The translations under genes and the position numbers were made by a program. Below, piece after piece: positions 1 to 7,274 of a stretch of DNA of 22,997 nucleotides (its first letter is position 1; every line of letters begins with the position of its first letter). The DNA lies in contig SFHJ01000029.1 of NCBI GenBank assembly GCA_004555655.1, forward strand, positions 1 through 22,997. The letters run 5' to 3'. Under the pieces are notes generated by a model. It worked only from the letters and a program-made list of their open reading frames with translations. It searched no databases and was not told the origin of the DNA. Source of the stretch: Clostridiales bacterium (lineage in GTDB: Bacteria > Bacillota > Clostridia > Oscillospirales > Oscillospiraceae).

Positions 1-55
1 CTGTTTCTTCATCGTCATACACCACCATTGCTTTGATAGTCTTATTATTCCACAT
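1..55 (-). CDS. Possible 5' end of a gene leaving the window
   Basis: An open frame on the minus strand starts at ATG (53-55) and runs off the left edge with 18 codons. It begins MWNNKTIKAMVVYDDEET. The hydrophobic strand followed by Asp-Asp-Glu resembles the first beta strand and acidic pocket of a response-regulator receiver domain (usual form V-D-D-E), which would suit a gene downstream of a sugar-type binding protein. There is no good ribosome site before the ATG, and 18 codons is too little to be sure it is coding. A chance frame is quite possible. Confidence 0.2.
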   Translation of the reverse strand, partial: MWNNKTIKAMVVYDDEET

Positions 56-124
56 CCGGAGTCTTTATGGTAGTGCGGATTAAATCAGAGGTTCCCTAGT
101 TTCCGTCCGGAATGATTTGGGTGC

Positions 125-2233
125 TCAGTTTTCCTGCTCCATGAGATACAGCTCCACGCGCGACTGGATCTTCTCCGCCGCCTGTTCGGCGGTGCACTGG
201 CCGTCAAAATAGGGGGCGGCCTCATCTACAACGATAGCAAACACCGCCTCGTCATACGTCGCCACACGGGTGGCTGTGTAAATGAGATCGCGCAGGGCAT
301 CGACGCTTGGCTGCGTGCAGCCTGCGTCCAGCGCGTCTGCCAGCTGCCGGTCAAGCTTCTCCGCGACGGGCGAGAAGCCGCCCCGAATGCTGAAGTAGTT
401 GCCTTGCAGCAGCGTTTGGATAAACGCCCACGCGCCGTCTTTCTCGTGCGCGTTCGTGCAGATCGCAACCGGCGTGGTCAAATAAAAGCTGGCGCCGCTG
501 CCGCCCGGAAAGCCGATAAACGAGATCTCTTCGCCCAGCTGCGCGGAAAATTCTTCATACTGTTCTGCCCGCGACAGCGTCACAGATTGCAGCAGGATCT
601 CGCCGCGCCTAAGCGCCTCAATGGCATCGTCGCTCTGCGCTTCCGGCCGGTTGGATATGTCGTTCAAAAAGGTCAGCAGCTGTACAAAGGTGTCTGTATT
701 AAAGTACGCCTGACGGGTTTCATAGTCGACAAAGCTGTCAAAGGCGTGAAATACAATGTCATAGAGCTGCTCATTTGGATTGTGGTTATAAAAGACGGCG
801 CAATCGTCTGGCAGCGTGTCCACCGCCTGATAGAATGTGTCCCACGTCCAGTCCTCCGGCGCGCCGGTCGCCGCGTGCAGCCCAATGACCGCTGCCAGAG
901 AAAACGACTGCGGCAGCCGGTAAAGCGCATCTTCGCTCTGCTGCAGCGCCTGCACCAGCGGCGCGAGCAGATCTTCACGGGCAAGCCCGCTGCCGCGATC
1001 GAGATAATCATACAGATTTTCCAGCAACCCCTGCTGGCAGTATGCGTCAAACGGCATGGAGCCCAGCACAAGCAGGTCAGGGCAGTTTTCCGACTGCAGA
1101 TCGATCGCCAGCCGCGTAAGCGCCTGATCGCCGTAGCGCTCTTCATAATCGACGTACTCTACGGTATACTCGGGATGGGTCTGGCTGAAATCCGCCATTG
1201 CGTTGGTGATGGTTGAGGCGCGGGTGATACCCGCGATGGTAAGCGTGGCCGTTTCCGGGAGTTCATCCATTTCCGTGATCATGATCAGCCGGTAACGACT
1301 CTCTCCATATTGCCAATAGCTGCCGATGAGCGTGTGCTCGTCCAGACACGCCAGCGCGTCAAAATCTCTCGACAGCAGGCCGGTCGCATCCAGATTGACC
1401 TGCCGTTCTACGACCGCTTCGCCAAGATTCCAGCCGTAGAGCCAGTAATCGCCCAGCACAAGAAAATCGTAGCCCCACGCCGCGCCCGCGTACAGCTTCG
1501 CTTCGAGAACCAGCTCCGGCGCGGCGCAGACGGGGACAAGCGCGCGTGCGGACAGATCGAGCCGCTGAAATTCTCCGTCCTGCGTCAAAACAATGGCGTC
1601 ACCCTGTTTACCTGTGAGCACCTCGTCAAACAAAACCTCTGTCTGTATCTGCCAGACGGGTGCGGCGGCTTCGTCAAACGCCAGAATCTGCCCGTCAGAG
1701 CTGAACGCGAGCGCCAGAGTGTCGACGCAAACGAGCCAACTGGCCGATACGCCCTCGGTCAGATATCCCCGCAGATCGGCTGTCGCGTCGCCGATGTGCA
1801 GCGTTTGATGGTCGATCTCGTCTTCGTACACTCGCTCCAGCCAGACCGGCGTTTCGTCCCATAGCAGCAGATACTCCAGCGTACCGCCCTCCTGCAGCGG
1901 CAACTGCGTGAATTGCGCGCTGCCGTCTTCCGCGTAGACGGCATAGCCAGCCTGCGCGCCGTCTTGCGTATAGCGCATCCCGGCCAGTACGGCGCCGCCC
2001 GGCACGCTCTGTGCGCTGTCGAGCACATCCATACCGGGCAGCTCGTCAAATTCCGCGCGGAACCAGCGACCCGTGTCCAGCGCCTTCAACTCGATTTCCT
2101 CCGTCTTGGCCGCCTGCGCAGGCTGCGGCTGGGCCGATTGGACAGCCTGTTGCTGCTTTGCGCCGGCGCTGCAGCCTGACAGCAGCGAGACAAGAAGCAA
2201 AACGGCCAGAAAATAACAGATCGTCCGTCTCAT
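125..2233 (-). CDS. Large extracellular solute-binding lipoprotein (family 1-like) with an N-terminal sensor-like domain
   Basis: This 702-residue protein has a lipoprotein signal peptide with lipobox LLSGC (Cys21), so it should sit on the outer face of the membrane. Residues of about 330-700 look like an ABC binding protein of the SBP family 1/8 type: a beta strand TLTIAG, then a helix ending ADFSQTHPEYTVEYVDY, a CPDLLVLG strand, and the late FIGFPGG and GFSPVAEKL segments. Family members are usually 400-450 residues. The extra 280 or so N-terminal residues are rich in short beta strands with W/Y/D turns and resemble a beta-propeller, but I cannot name the family. The start is supported by AGGAGG at 2240-2245, six bases before ATG. 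No permease genes are adjacent, so transport, sensing, or use of a distant permease are all possible. The promoter carries a strong palindrome. Confidence 0.8.
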   Translation of the reverse strand: MRRTICYFLAVLLLVSLLSGCSAGAKQQQAVQSAQPQPAQAAKTEEIELKALDTGRWFRAEFDELPGMDVLDSAQSVPGGAVLAGMRYTQDGAQAGYAVYAEDGSAQFTQLPLQEGGTLEYLLLWDETPVWLERVYEDEIDHQTLHIGDATADLRGYLTEGVSASWLVCVDTLALAFSSDGQILAFDEAAAPVWQIQTEVLFDEVLTGKQGDAIVLTQDGEFQRLDLSARALVPVCAAPELVLEAKLYAGAAWGYDFLVLGDYWLYGWNLGEAVVERQVNLDATGLLSRDFDALACLDEHTLIGSYWQYGESRYRLIMITEMDELPETATLTIAGITRASTITNAMADFSQTHPEYTVEYVDYEERYGDQALTRLAIDLQSENCPDLLVLGSMPFDAYCQQGLLENLYDYLDRGSGLAREDLLAPLVQALQQSEDALYRLPQSFSLAAVIGLHAATGAPEDWTWDTFYQAVDTLPDDCAVFYNHNPNEQLYDIVFHAFDSFVDYETRQAYFNTDTFVQLLTFLNDISNRPEAQSDDAIEALRRGEILLQSVTLSRAEQYEEFSAQLGEEISFIGFPGGSGASFYLTTPVAICTNAHEKDGAWAFIQTLLQGNYFSIRGGFSPVAEKLDRQLADALDAGCTQPSVDALRDLIYTATRVATYDEAVFAIVVDEAAPYFDGQCTAEQAAEKIQSRVELYLMEQEN

Positions 2234-2252
2234 ATGTGTCCTCCTTTTGACT

Positions 2253-2291
2253 GGTCTACATATTGTAAACTTAGTTTACAATATGTAGACC
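2253..2291. promoter_or_regulatory. Perfect 18-bp-arm palindrome, probable repressor operator
   Basis: The arms GGTCTACATATTGTAAAC and GTTTACAATATGTAGACC are exact reverse complements separated by TTA. Each arm contains TACA-N3-TGTA, reminiscent of the TACA/TGTA half-sites bound by BlaI/MecI/CopY winged-helix repressors, although CopY boxes have N2. The palindrome covers the -10 and most of the spacer of the promoter, as expected for a repressor site. It is not followed by a T-run on either strand, so a terminator is less likely. No repressor of this class is in the window. Confidence 0.65.
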
Positions 2292-2301
2292 GATCTGTCA
2301 A
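2273..2301 (-). promoter_or_regulatory. Sigma-A type promoter of the solute-binding lipoprotein gene
   Basis: Read on the minus strand, a perfect TTGACA (-35, 2296-2301) is followed by exactly 17 bases and TAAACT (-10, 2273-2278, 4 of 6 consensus bases). It lies 40 bases before the start codon, and the spacer and -10 fall inside the palindrome at 2253-2291. Confidence 0.7.
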
Positions 2302-2315
2302 CCTTTGATTTTCTG

Positions 2316-2737
2316 TTAATAGCCGTCAGTTCCCTCCAGCTGTGTATAAAGCGCATGATTTGTCCCGCCACTGTTGACCTCAGTACAAGCATAGATCGAA
2401 ATTTTGTCCGCGGCAGGTGTGTGCCAGAATTTATCAAGAGACGTCGTGCTATTACTTGAGGTCGATCCATTACCAAAAGAGACCGTTTCGCCCGTATAGT
2501 AATCGACCGTTTCCACCGTAAGCGTCATTTTCGTTGCGCTTCCGCTCCATTTTGCGTAAACATCAAGCTCTCCAGATTCATAGCTGCTGCTGCCAAAATA
2601 GGTAATCGTGCATGTGAGCGTGTTGCCATTGATCGTTTTTCTGCCCGTCTTGCTGACTGCAAAAGTAGTCATGCCAGCATCCCGCACAGCATGACACAAA
2701 CTAGGAGCAGGGTGACGATACGAGTTTTCTTTTTCAT
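2316..2737 (-). pseudogene. Small secreted protein gene with a frameshift after the signal peptide
   Basis: The mature part (FAVSKTGRK to LEGTDGY, about 115 residues) is rich in Thr, Ser, Gly and Tyr in alternating patterns and looks like an exported beta-sandwich protein of unknown family. Its own frame opens with a charged, non-signal N-terminus from ATG at 2745-2747, only 0-3 bases from the AAGGAAGG ribosome site. A second ATG at 2735-2737, at proper spacing, starts a textbook signal peptide, MKKKTRIVTLLLVCVMLCGM, in the +1 frame; it hits TGA at 2669-2671. Restoring one base near 2670 would fuse signal peptide and mature protein. I read this as a one-base deletion (mutation or sequencing error). 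There is no slippery heptamer to suggest programmed frameshifting. Confidence 0.6.
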
Positions 2738-2913
2738 TTTTATTCATCCTTCCTTAATTTCATCTTTTTTGAAAATATTTCTATGACTCAGACTCAATAA
2801 CCTGCTTTGGTATCCCCACTCCTTCTACTCTCCGTCCTGAATGGTTTTGGTTGACAACTATCTTCATAAAGCGGCCGCTATTATAAAGATTAGGTCATTG
2901 CTGGAGTGTTTTA

Positions 2914-3354
2914 TCAATAGTTTACGAATCCGGACACACTGATTTCATAGTCGGAGTTGTTTCGAACTGCCAGCGTGTATTTTCCGCGCGAGGGAACCTT
3001 GAGTGTTGCTTGAATATGCCCATCTGATGCGCGGACAGGATAGAACAGTCCGTTCGGTGCGATCAGGCCAAAGTCCACGCTCGCGGTAACTGGGTCATAA
3101 ACCGCGTCGATCGTTACGGTTTCCCCAGCAGCCAATGAAAAACTGGTGTCCGCCGACATGATCTTGCCTGCAGGAATATCCATGCTGAAGGAGTTGACCG
3201 CGCGCAGACTTGTTGCTGTAACGGAATAATTGCCGATTTTCTCGCCTCTCGGCATGTTTGTGTTGACTGCTTCCACATAAACTGTACCAAGGCAGCTCAC
3301 CATGATGATAAGTAAAAGGAATAAACAGAGGTGCCGTTTTTTCACTTCTCTCAC
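2914..3354 (-). CDS. Small secreted protein, probable beta-sandwich, unknown function
   Basis: The 146-residue product starts with a basic stretch and a strong signal peptide (KKRHLCLFLLLIIMVSCLG), with likely cleavage after VEA near residue 29. The mature part has alternating strands ending GKYTLAVRNNSDYEISVSGF, which resembles the pre-peptidase C-terminal (PPC) kind of fold in pattern only; I do not recognise the family. The start is GTG at 3352-3354, with GGAG five bases upstream. A second GTG three codons later (3343-3345) is equally plausible and gives a classic VKKRH start. The gene lies 16 bases after the XRE regulator gene on the same strand, so the two are probably co-transcribed and the regulator may control or respond to this exported protein. 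Confidence 0.65.
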   Translation of the reverse strand: MREVKKRHLCLFLLLIIMVSCLGTVYVEAVNTNMPRGEKIGNYSVTATSLRAVNSFSMDIPAGKIMSADTSFSLAAGETVTIDAVYDPVTASVDFGLIAPNGLFYPVRASDGHIQATLKVPSRGKYTLAVRNNSDYEISVSGFVNY

Positions 3355-3370
3355 CCCCTCTCCAAAACGT

Positions 3371-3814
3371 CTAATTTAATGAAAAAGTGCTCCCTTGTGA
3401 AAGATCGACCACTTCGCCGGGAATGTCTTCCAGCGGTATCACGTCGGTTGTTGACTTGGCCGGAAGGAAAACATACAGCAGAAGTATTATGATGATACAT
3501 ACGGCGCATGCGGCAAGGATAATTCCTTTCAGGCGCGGCTGCACTCGGCGCGGTGTTGCCTCGATGGGTGCAAGCGGCGTCTGCGCGGGGGCTGGCTTCT
3601 CTGTTTCCGGATGAGTCTCGTCGCCCTTCAACAGGTAATCGATGGATACGCCAAATATACTGCTCAGATACAGCAGATTATCGACTGTCGGCATGGATTC
3701 GCCGCTTTCCCAGCGCGAGACGGCCTGACGGGATACATGCAGGCGTTCGGCCAGATCCTGCTGGGACAGGCCGGCCTGTTTTCTCAATGCAGCAAGTCGG
3801 TTTTCAAGCAGCAC
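3371..3814 (-). CDS. XRE-family regulator with a C-terminal membrane anchor
   Basis: Residues 6-62 form a Cro/C1-type helix-turn-helix: LSQQDLAERLHVSRQAVSRW with the recognition helix VSRQAVSRWESG, then the usual PTVDNLLYLSSIFGVSIDYLL. A Pro-rich linker (about 66-92) leads to one transmembrane helix at 96-117 and a roughly 30-residue tail predicted outside the cell. The DNA-binding head would therefore act at the inner face of the membrane. The start is GTG at 3812-3814, with GAGGGTGA seven bases upstream. The next gene downstream encodes a small exported protein, so signalling from outside to the HTH is a reasonable guess. Length and layout match the many membrane-tethered XRE proteins of Clostridia, whose roles are mostly unknown. 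Confidence 0.8.
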   Translation of the reverse strand: MLLENRLAALRKQAGLSQQDLAERLHVSRQAVSRWESGESMPTVDNLLYLSSIFGVSIDYLLKGDETHPETEKPAPAQTPLAPIEATPRRVQPRLKGIILAACAVCIIIILLLYVFLPAKSTTDVIPLEDIPGEVVDLSQGSTFSLN

Positions 3815-3835
3815 TTTTTTTCACCCTCAATTCTA

Positions 3836-3849
3836 ATATGAATTCGTAT
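3836..3849. promoter_or_regulatory. Palindrome ATATGAATTCGTAT, possible operator of the XRE gene
   Basis: The 14-bp site is self-complementary except for one mismatched pair. It lies 22 bases before the XRE start, next to a TATACG-like -10 on the minus strand, where an autoregulatory site is common for this family. A further 8-bp inverted repeat (CATACAGG at 3873-3880 and CCTGTATG at 3932-3939) lies in the same divergent region. Both are suggestive only. Confidence 0.3.
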
Positions 3850-3985
3850 AAATGAAAGAAACGAGCGCGTTACATACAGGCAATTTGTAGTTGCGCCCGT
3901 GTTTTTCGGGTCTGGTTTTTATGTGGGCATACCTGTATGGCCAGTATAGCACAAAAAAGCGGCCTTGGCAAAAAGCACATAGAAA

Positions 3986-4013
3986 AGAAGAAAAGGCACT
4001 TTCCTTTTCTTCT
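3986..4013. other. AT-rich hairpin upstream of the FGGY kinase
   Basis: AGAAGAAAAGG and CCTTTTCTTCT pair perfectly (11 bp) around CACTTT. The flanks are A-rich on the left and TATTTTG on the right, so the transcript could fold as a weak terminator or as a leader stem about 52 bases before the TTG start of the kinase. Apart from this and the inverted repeats noted for the XRE gene, I found no convincing promoter between 3850 and 4065. Confidence 0.35.
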
Positions 4014-4065
4014 ATTTTGCTGTAAACTTGTAGTAGCTACCAAACTACTGCTGAGGTGATTCTGC

Positions 4066-5556
4066 TTGCATACAATATTGCTGGCCTTTGACATCGGCAC
4101 CAGCGGGCTCAAGGCCTCGCTGGTCGATGAAAATCTGAATGTTTTGCGCAACGTCACGACCTCCTACCCCACGCATCACAGGCCGGGCGGCGTGTGTGAA
4201 CAAGACGCGAACGACTGGTGGATGAGCGCGGTACGCGCGATGCTGATGCTGCGCGAGCTGGCGCCGGAATATGTCAAGAAGGTCGAAGCCATCGGCGTCT
4301 CCGGCCACATGCTCGGCTGCCTTCCGATGGACGCTGAGGGGCAGGCGCTGGGCGCGTCGATGATCCACGCCGACACGCGCGCGCTGGCGGTGACGAACGA
4401 GCTGCGCAGCCGCTTCGGCCGCGACTATTTCTACGACATCTCCGGCAATGTGCTCAGCCCGGCCGCCACGCTGTGCAAAATTCTCTGGCTCAAGCACGAG
4501 CGGCCCGAGGTCTATGCCAAGACCGCAAAATTCCTGCAGTCCAAGGACTATCTGGTCTACCGGCTCTGCGGCAATATGGACTCGACCGACATGTCCGACG
4601 CGTCGCACGCGATGCTCATGAACATCCGCTCGCTTACATATGACCGCGACATGCTGCATGCCGTGGGTATCGACGAGGACAAGCTGCCGCAGATCCACGC
4701 CGGCTGCGAGATTGCGGGCCAGCTCACCGAAGAGGCCGCGTGCCATCTGGGCCTGCGCGCGGGTATCCCGGTGTCGGTCGGCGGCGGCGACGGTGCGTGC
4801 GCCAATGTGGGCGCGGGCGTGGTAAAGCCCGGCGACTTTTATCTCTCGCTCGGCACCACCGCGTGGATCGCCGGGCAGATGGATACGGCGTTCATTGACC
4901 CGCAGCACCGGGTGTTCCACATCTACTCGCTCGATGGCAAGGGCTCAAACGTCTTTGGCACGGTGCAGTGCGCCGGGCGCTCGGTGAGCTGGGCGCAGGA
5001 GCTGTTCGATGTGCCGTCTCCGCGCGCGTTCGACTCGGCTGCGGCCATCGCACCGGCCGGTGCCGAGGGACTCATCTACCTGCCGTATCTCGAGGGCGAG
5101 CGCTCGCCCATGTTCGACTCGCAGGCGCAGGGCGTGTTTTTCGGCATGCACACGACGCACAGGCGCGAGCATTTTCTGCGCGCGGTGCTCGAGGGCGTGG
5201 GCTGCGGCCTGGAGCAGGTTCTGGGCGTGATGCGCGAGCAGCTGCCCATCGGCGATCTGCGTATCATCGGCGGCGGCGCGCAGTCGAAGCTGTGGAAGCA
5301 GATCATCGCCGACATCTGCCAGGTGCGGCTGCATGATATCTCCACGTTCTCGGATTCCGCAACCTCGCTCGGTGCGGCGGCGGCTGCAGGCGTGGGAATC
5401 GGGCTGTACGGCTCGCTGGCCGACGCCACATCGCATATCCGCCTGAGCAGCACGATTGAGCCCAACCCGGATGTGCAGGCGGTCTATGACGTGATCAGAA
5501 AGCGCTACGCGATGCTCTACCCCAGCCTCAAAGAGGCATTCCACACAAGAAAATAG
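4066..5556 (+). CDS. xylB: FGGY-family carbohydrate kinase, xylulokinase type
   Basis: It likely phosphorylates D-xylulose (or a related ketose) with ATP in the cytoplasm, feeding the pentose phosphate route. The 496 residues match the family length. Residues 9-21 hold the phosphate-binding DIGTSGLKASLVD. IHADTR at 100-105 corresponds to the substrate-binding MH-DTR motif of xylulokinases. VGGGDGACANVGAG contains the probable catalytic base Asp242, and DLRIIGGGAQSKLWKQIIAD is the C-terminal FGGY signature. The start is TTG at 4066, preceded by TGAGGTGA; there is no ATG in a sensible place. It stands alone, with a terminator directly after and no isomerase or sugar transporter nearby, so the substrate is not fixed by context. 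Other FGGY pentose kinases remain possible. Confidence 0.85.
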   Translation: MHTILLAFDIGTSGLKASLVDENLNVLRNVTTSYPTHHRPGGVCEQDANDWWMSAVRAMLMLRELAPEYVKKVEAIGVSGHMLGCLPMDAEGQALGASMIHADTRALAVTNELRSRFGRDYFYDISGNVLSPAATLCKILWLKHERPEVYAKTAKFLQSKDYLVYRLCGNMDSTDMSDASHAMLMNIRSLTYDRDMLHAVGIDEDKLPQIHAGCEIAGQLTEEAACHLGLRAGIPVSVGGGDGACANVGAGVVKPGDFYLSLGTTAWIAGQMDTAFIDPQHRVFHIYSLDGKGSNVFGTVQCAGRSVSWAQELFDVPSPRAFDSAAAIAPAGAEGLIYLPYLEGERSPMFDSQAQGVFFGMHTTHRREHFLRAVLEGVGCGLEQVLGVMREQLPIGDLRIIGGGAQSKLWKQIIADICQVRLHDISTFSDSATSLGAAAAAGVGIGLYGSLADATSHIRLSSTIEPNPDVQAVYDVIRKRYAMLYPSLKEAFHTRK

Positions 5557-5578
5557 CGGCCCAAGGGCCATACAGGCT

Positions 5579-5620
5579 GCTGCCCAAAAGCTCCGGAGGA
5601 GTTTTTGGGCAGCTCCTTTT
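5579..5620 (+). terminator. Strong rho-independent terminator after the FGGY kinase
   Basis: GCTGCCCAAAA (5579-5589) pairs with TTTTGGGCAGC (5603-5613), with an inner CTCC/GGAG pairing, followed by TCCTTTT. It ends the kinase transcript 23 bases after its stop codon. A smaller GGCCC-AA-GGGCC inverted repeat lies just before it at 5558-5569. Confidence 0.85.
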
Positions 5621-5635
5621 CCGGATGGTTTTTTG

Positions 5636-5664
5636 TTGTGTTTGCGCGCAATCCGTGATAGAAT
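5636..5664 (+). promoter_or_regulatory. Extended -10 promoter of the dusB/sigma operon
   Basis: TTGTGT (5636-5641), a 17-base spacer ending in TGA, and TAGAAT (5659-5664) form a promoter with an extended -10 (TGN). Transcription would begin near 5671, about 22 bases before the chosen TTG start of dusB. Confidence 0.6.
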
Positions 5665-5692
5665 CGTGCGTGAAGAAAGCGGGGTGAGGCCG

Positions 5693-6658
5693 TTGCGGCT
5701 GAAAAATCTGGAAATTCCGGGCAAGATTGTGCTTGCGCCGATGGCGGGCGTGACGGACTACGCCTTCCGCACCATCTGCGCCGGGCTCGGTGCGGCGGTG
5801 ACGGTGACCGAGATGGTCTCGTCGCGCGCGCTGGTGTACCATGACAAAAAGAGCATGGCGCTGCTCAAAAAAACGCCCGCAGGCGTGTGCGGCGCGCAGA
5901 TCTTCGGCAACGACCCTGTCATCATGGCCGAGGCGGCCGTGCTGGCGTTGGAGATATCAAACGCGGATTTTATCGACATCAACATGGGCTGTCCGATGGC
6001 GAAGATCGTGAATAACGGCGACGGCAGCGCGCTGATGAAAAGCCCGGAGCTGGCTGCGCGCATCGTTGAAGCCGTAGTCAGGGCCGTGCCGGTGCCGGTT
6101 ACGGTCAAGACGCGCAAGGGCTGGGACAGAGGCTCGGTCAACGTGGTGGAGTTTTCCAGAGGGCTCGAGCAGGCGGGCGCGAGCGCCATCGCCGTGCACG
6201 GCAGAACACGCGCGATGCTGTATTCCGGCGCAGCCGATTGGGACTGCATCCATGAAGTCAGACAGGCGCTCTCCATCCCCGTGATCGCCAACGGCGATGT
6301 TTTCACGCCCGCCGACGCCGTGCGCTGCGAAAAACGCACCGGCGCTGCCGCCCTGATGCTGGGAAGAACGGTCTTCGGCTGCCCCTGGGTGCTGGGCCAG
6401 TGCGCCGCGGCGCTGGATGGAAAAGAAATACCGGAGCTTCCGCCGCTTTCCGGCCGCGTGGATACGGCGCTGCAGCAGTTTGAACTTGCGCGGCAGGACA
6501 AGGGCGAACATATTGCGTGTCTCGAGGCCAGAAAGCACTTCGCGTGGTATCTGCGCGGCGTGCCGTACAGCGGCTACTATAAAGAAAAAATTTCGGGCAT
6601 TTCCACGATGGACGATATCTACGCCATCGCGGCGGGCATCAAGCGGGATCTGAGGTGA
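5693..6658 (+). CDS. dusB: tRNA-dihydrouridine synthase (Dus family, DusB-like)
   Basis: It is an FMN-dependent enzyme that reduces uridines in tRNA D-loops with NAD(P)H. The 321-residue product shows the family order: LAPMAGVTDYAFR near residue 14, INMGCP with catalytic Cys100, KIVNNGDGSALM, PVTVKTRKGW, IAVHGRTR, PVIANGD and the FMN phosphate-binding AALMLGRTVFGCPWV. I chose TTG at 5693 because GGGGTGAGG lies just upstream and MRLKNLEIPGK matches the family's usual beginning. The frame is open back to 5633, but that stretch contains the promoter. The gene's final bases form the ribosome site of the ECF sigma gene, so the two are transcriptionally and probably translationally linked. Confidence 0.92.
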   Translation: MRLKNLEIPGKIVLAPMAGVTDYAFRTICAGLGAAVTVTEMVSSRALVYHDKKSMALLKKTPAGVCGAQIFGNDPVIMAEAAVLALEISNADFIDINMGCPMAKIVNNGDGSALMKSPELAARIVEAVVRAVPVPVTVKTRKGWDRGSVNVVEFSRGLEQAGASAIAVHGRTRAMLYSGAADWDCIHEVRQALSIPVIANGDVFTPADAVRCEKRTGAAALMLGRTVFGCPWVLGQCAAALDGKEIPELPPLSGRVDTALQQFELARQDKGEHIACLEARKHFAWYLRGVPYSGYYKEKISGISTMDDIYAIAAGIKRDLR

Positions 6659-6662
6659 TAGG

Positions 6663-7274
6663 GTGCAGGATGAACTTTTGATCCGCCGGGCGCAGTCCGG
6701 CGATGAGGGCGCGTTTGAGCAGCTGCTGCTTGCGCACCAGAAAAGCGTATACAATCTCTGCCTGCGCATGGCGGGCAACCCCGATGACGCGCTGGACCTG
6801 TCGCAGGAGGCGTTCATCCGCGCGTGGCGCGCGCTGGGGCAGTACCAGTTTGACGCGGCGTTTTCGACGTGGCTGTTCCGTCTGACGAGCAACGTCTGCA
6901 TCGATTTTCTGCGCAGGCAGAAGCGGCAGCAGCACATGTCGCTGACTGTGACGGATGACGACGAGCCCGGCGAGGAATTTACCGTGCCCGATCCCGCGCC
7001 GGGGCCTGAAGAGCAGGCCGTCCACAATGAGCGCAGGCAGGCGGTCGCGCGGGCCATGGCCGCGCTGCCCGAGGACTACCGCGCGGTCATGCAGCTGCGT
7101 GCGGTCGAGGAGCTCAGCTACGAGCAGATCGCAGAAATCCTCGATATCAAGGTCGGCACGGTCAAATCGCGTCTGGCCCGGGCCAGAACGCAGCTGCGGA
7201 AGATTTTAAAGGACGGGAACTTTTTTGATTCTGATTCGTCTGAACAGATGCCAGAGGAGGTGCATGCGCCATGA
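6663..7274 (+). CDS. ECF-type RNA polymerase sigma factor
   Basis: This 203-residue sigma-70 family factor contains only regions 2 and 4. Region 2 spans about 20-86 (SVYNLCLRMAGNPDDALDLS, then QEAFIRAW and FSTWLFRLTSNVCIDFLRR). Region 4 spans about 135-180 (LPEDYRAVMQLRAVEELSY, then EQIAEIL and VGTVKSRLARAR). It would direct RNA polymerase to a small stress regulon. The start is GTG at 6663, with GAGGTGATAGG overlapping the dusB stop. The last bases, ATGA, are shared with the anti-sigma start, the classic arrangement for a sigma/anti-sigma pair. The acidic C-terminal tail (DSDSSEQMPEEVH) lies beyond region 4 and is not needed for the fold; its codons carry an ECF-like promoter motif. Confidence 0.92.
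   Translation: MQDELLIRRAQSGDEGAFEQLLLAHQKSVYNLCLRMAGNPDDALDLSQEAFIRAWRALGQYQFDAAFSTWLFRLTSNVCIDFLRRQKRQQHMSLTVTDDDEPGEEFTVPDPAPGPEEQAVHNERRQAVARAMAALPEDYRAVMQLRAVEELSYEQIAEILDIKVGTVKSRLARARTQLRKILKDGNFFDSDSSEQMPEEVHAP
7216..7240 (+). promoter_or_regulatory. Candidate ECF-sigma promoter inside the sigma gene
   Basis: GGAAC (7216-7220), followed by a run of T, then exactly 16 bases after it CGTC (7237-7240), is the classic ECF -35/-10 pattern. The overlapping reading GGAACTT-N16-TCTGA also fits the sigma-E style consensus. It lies 30 bases before the anti-sigma start, inside sigma codons for a non-conserved tail, so it could boost anti-sigma and M23 expression when the sigma is active. It could also be a coding coincidence. 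Confidence 0.45.

Noticed and set aside
2660..2680. Programmed frameshifting in the small secreted protein gene
   Set aside because: There is no X-XXY-YYZ heptamer or downstream stem at the frame junction; a one-base loss is simpler.
5633..5692. Upstream extension of dusB to TTG at 5633
   Set aside because: The extension has no ribosome site and overlaps the extended -10 promoter; the TTG at 5693 has GGGGTGAGG and the usual family N-terminus.
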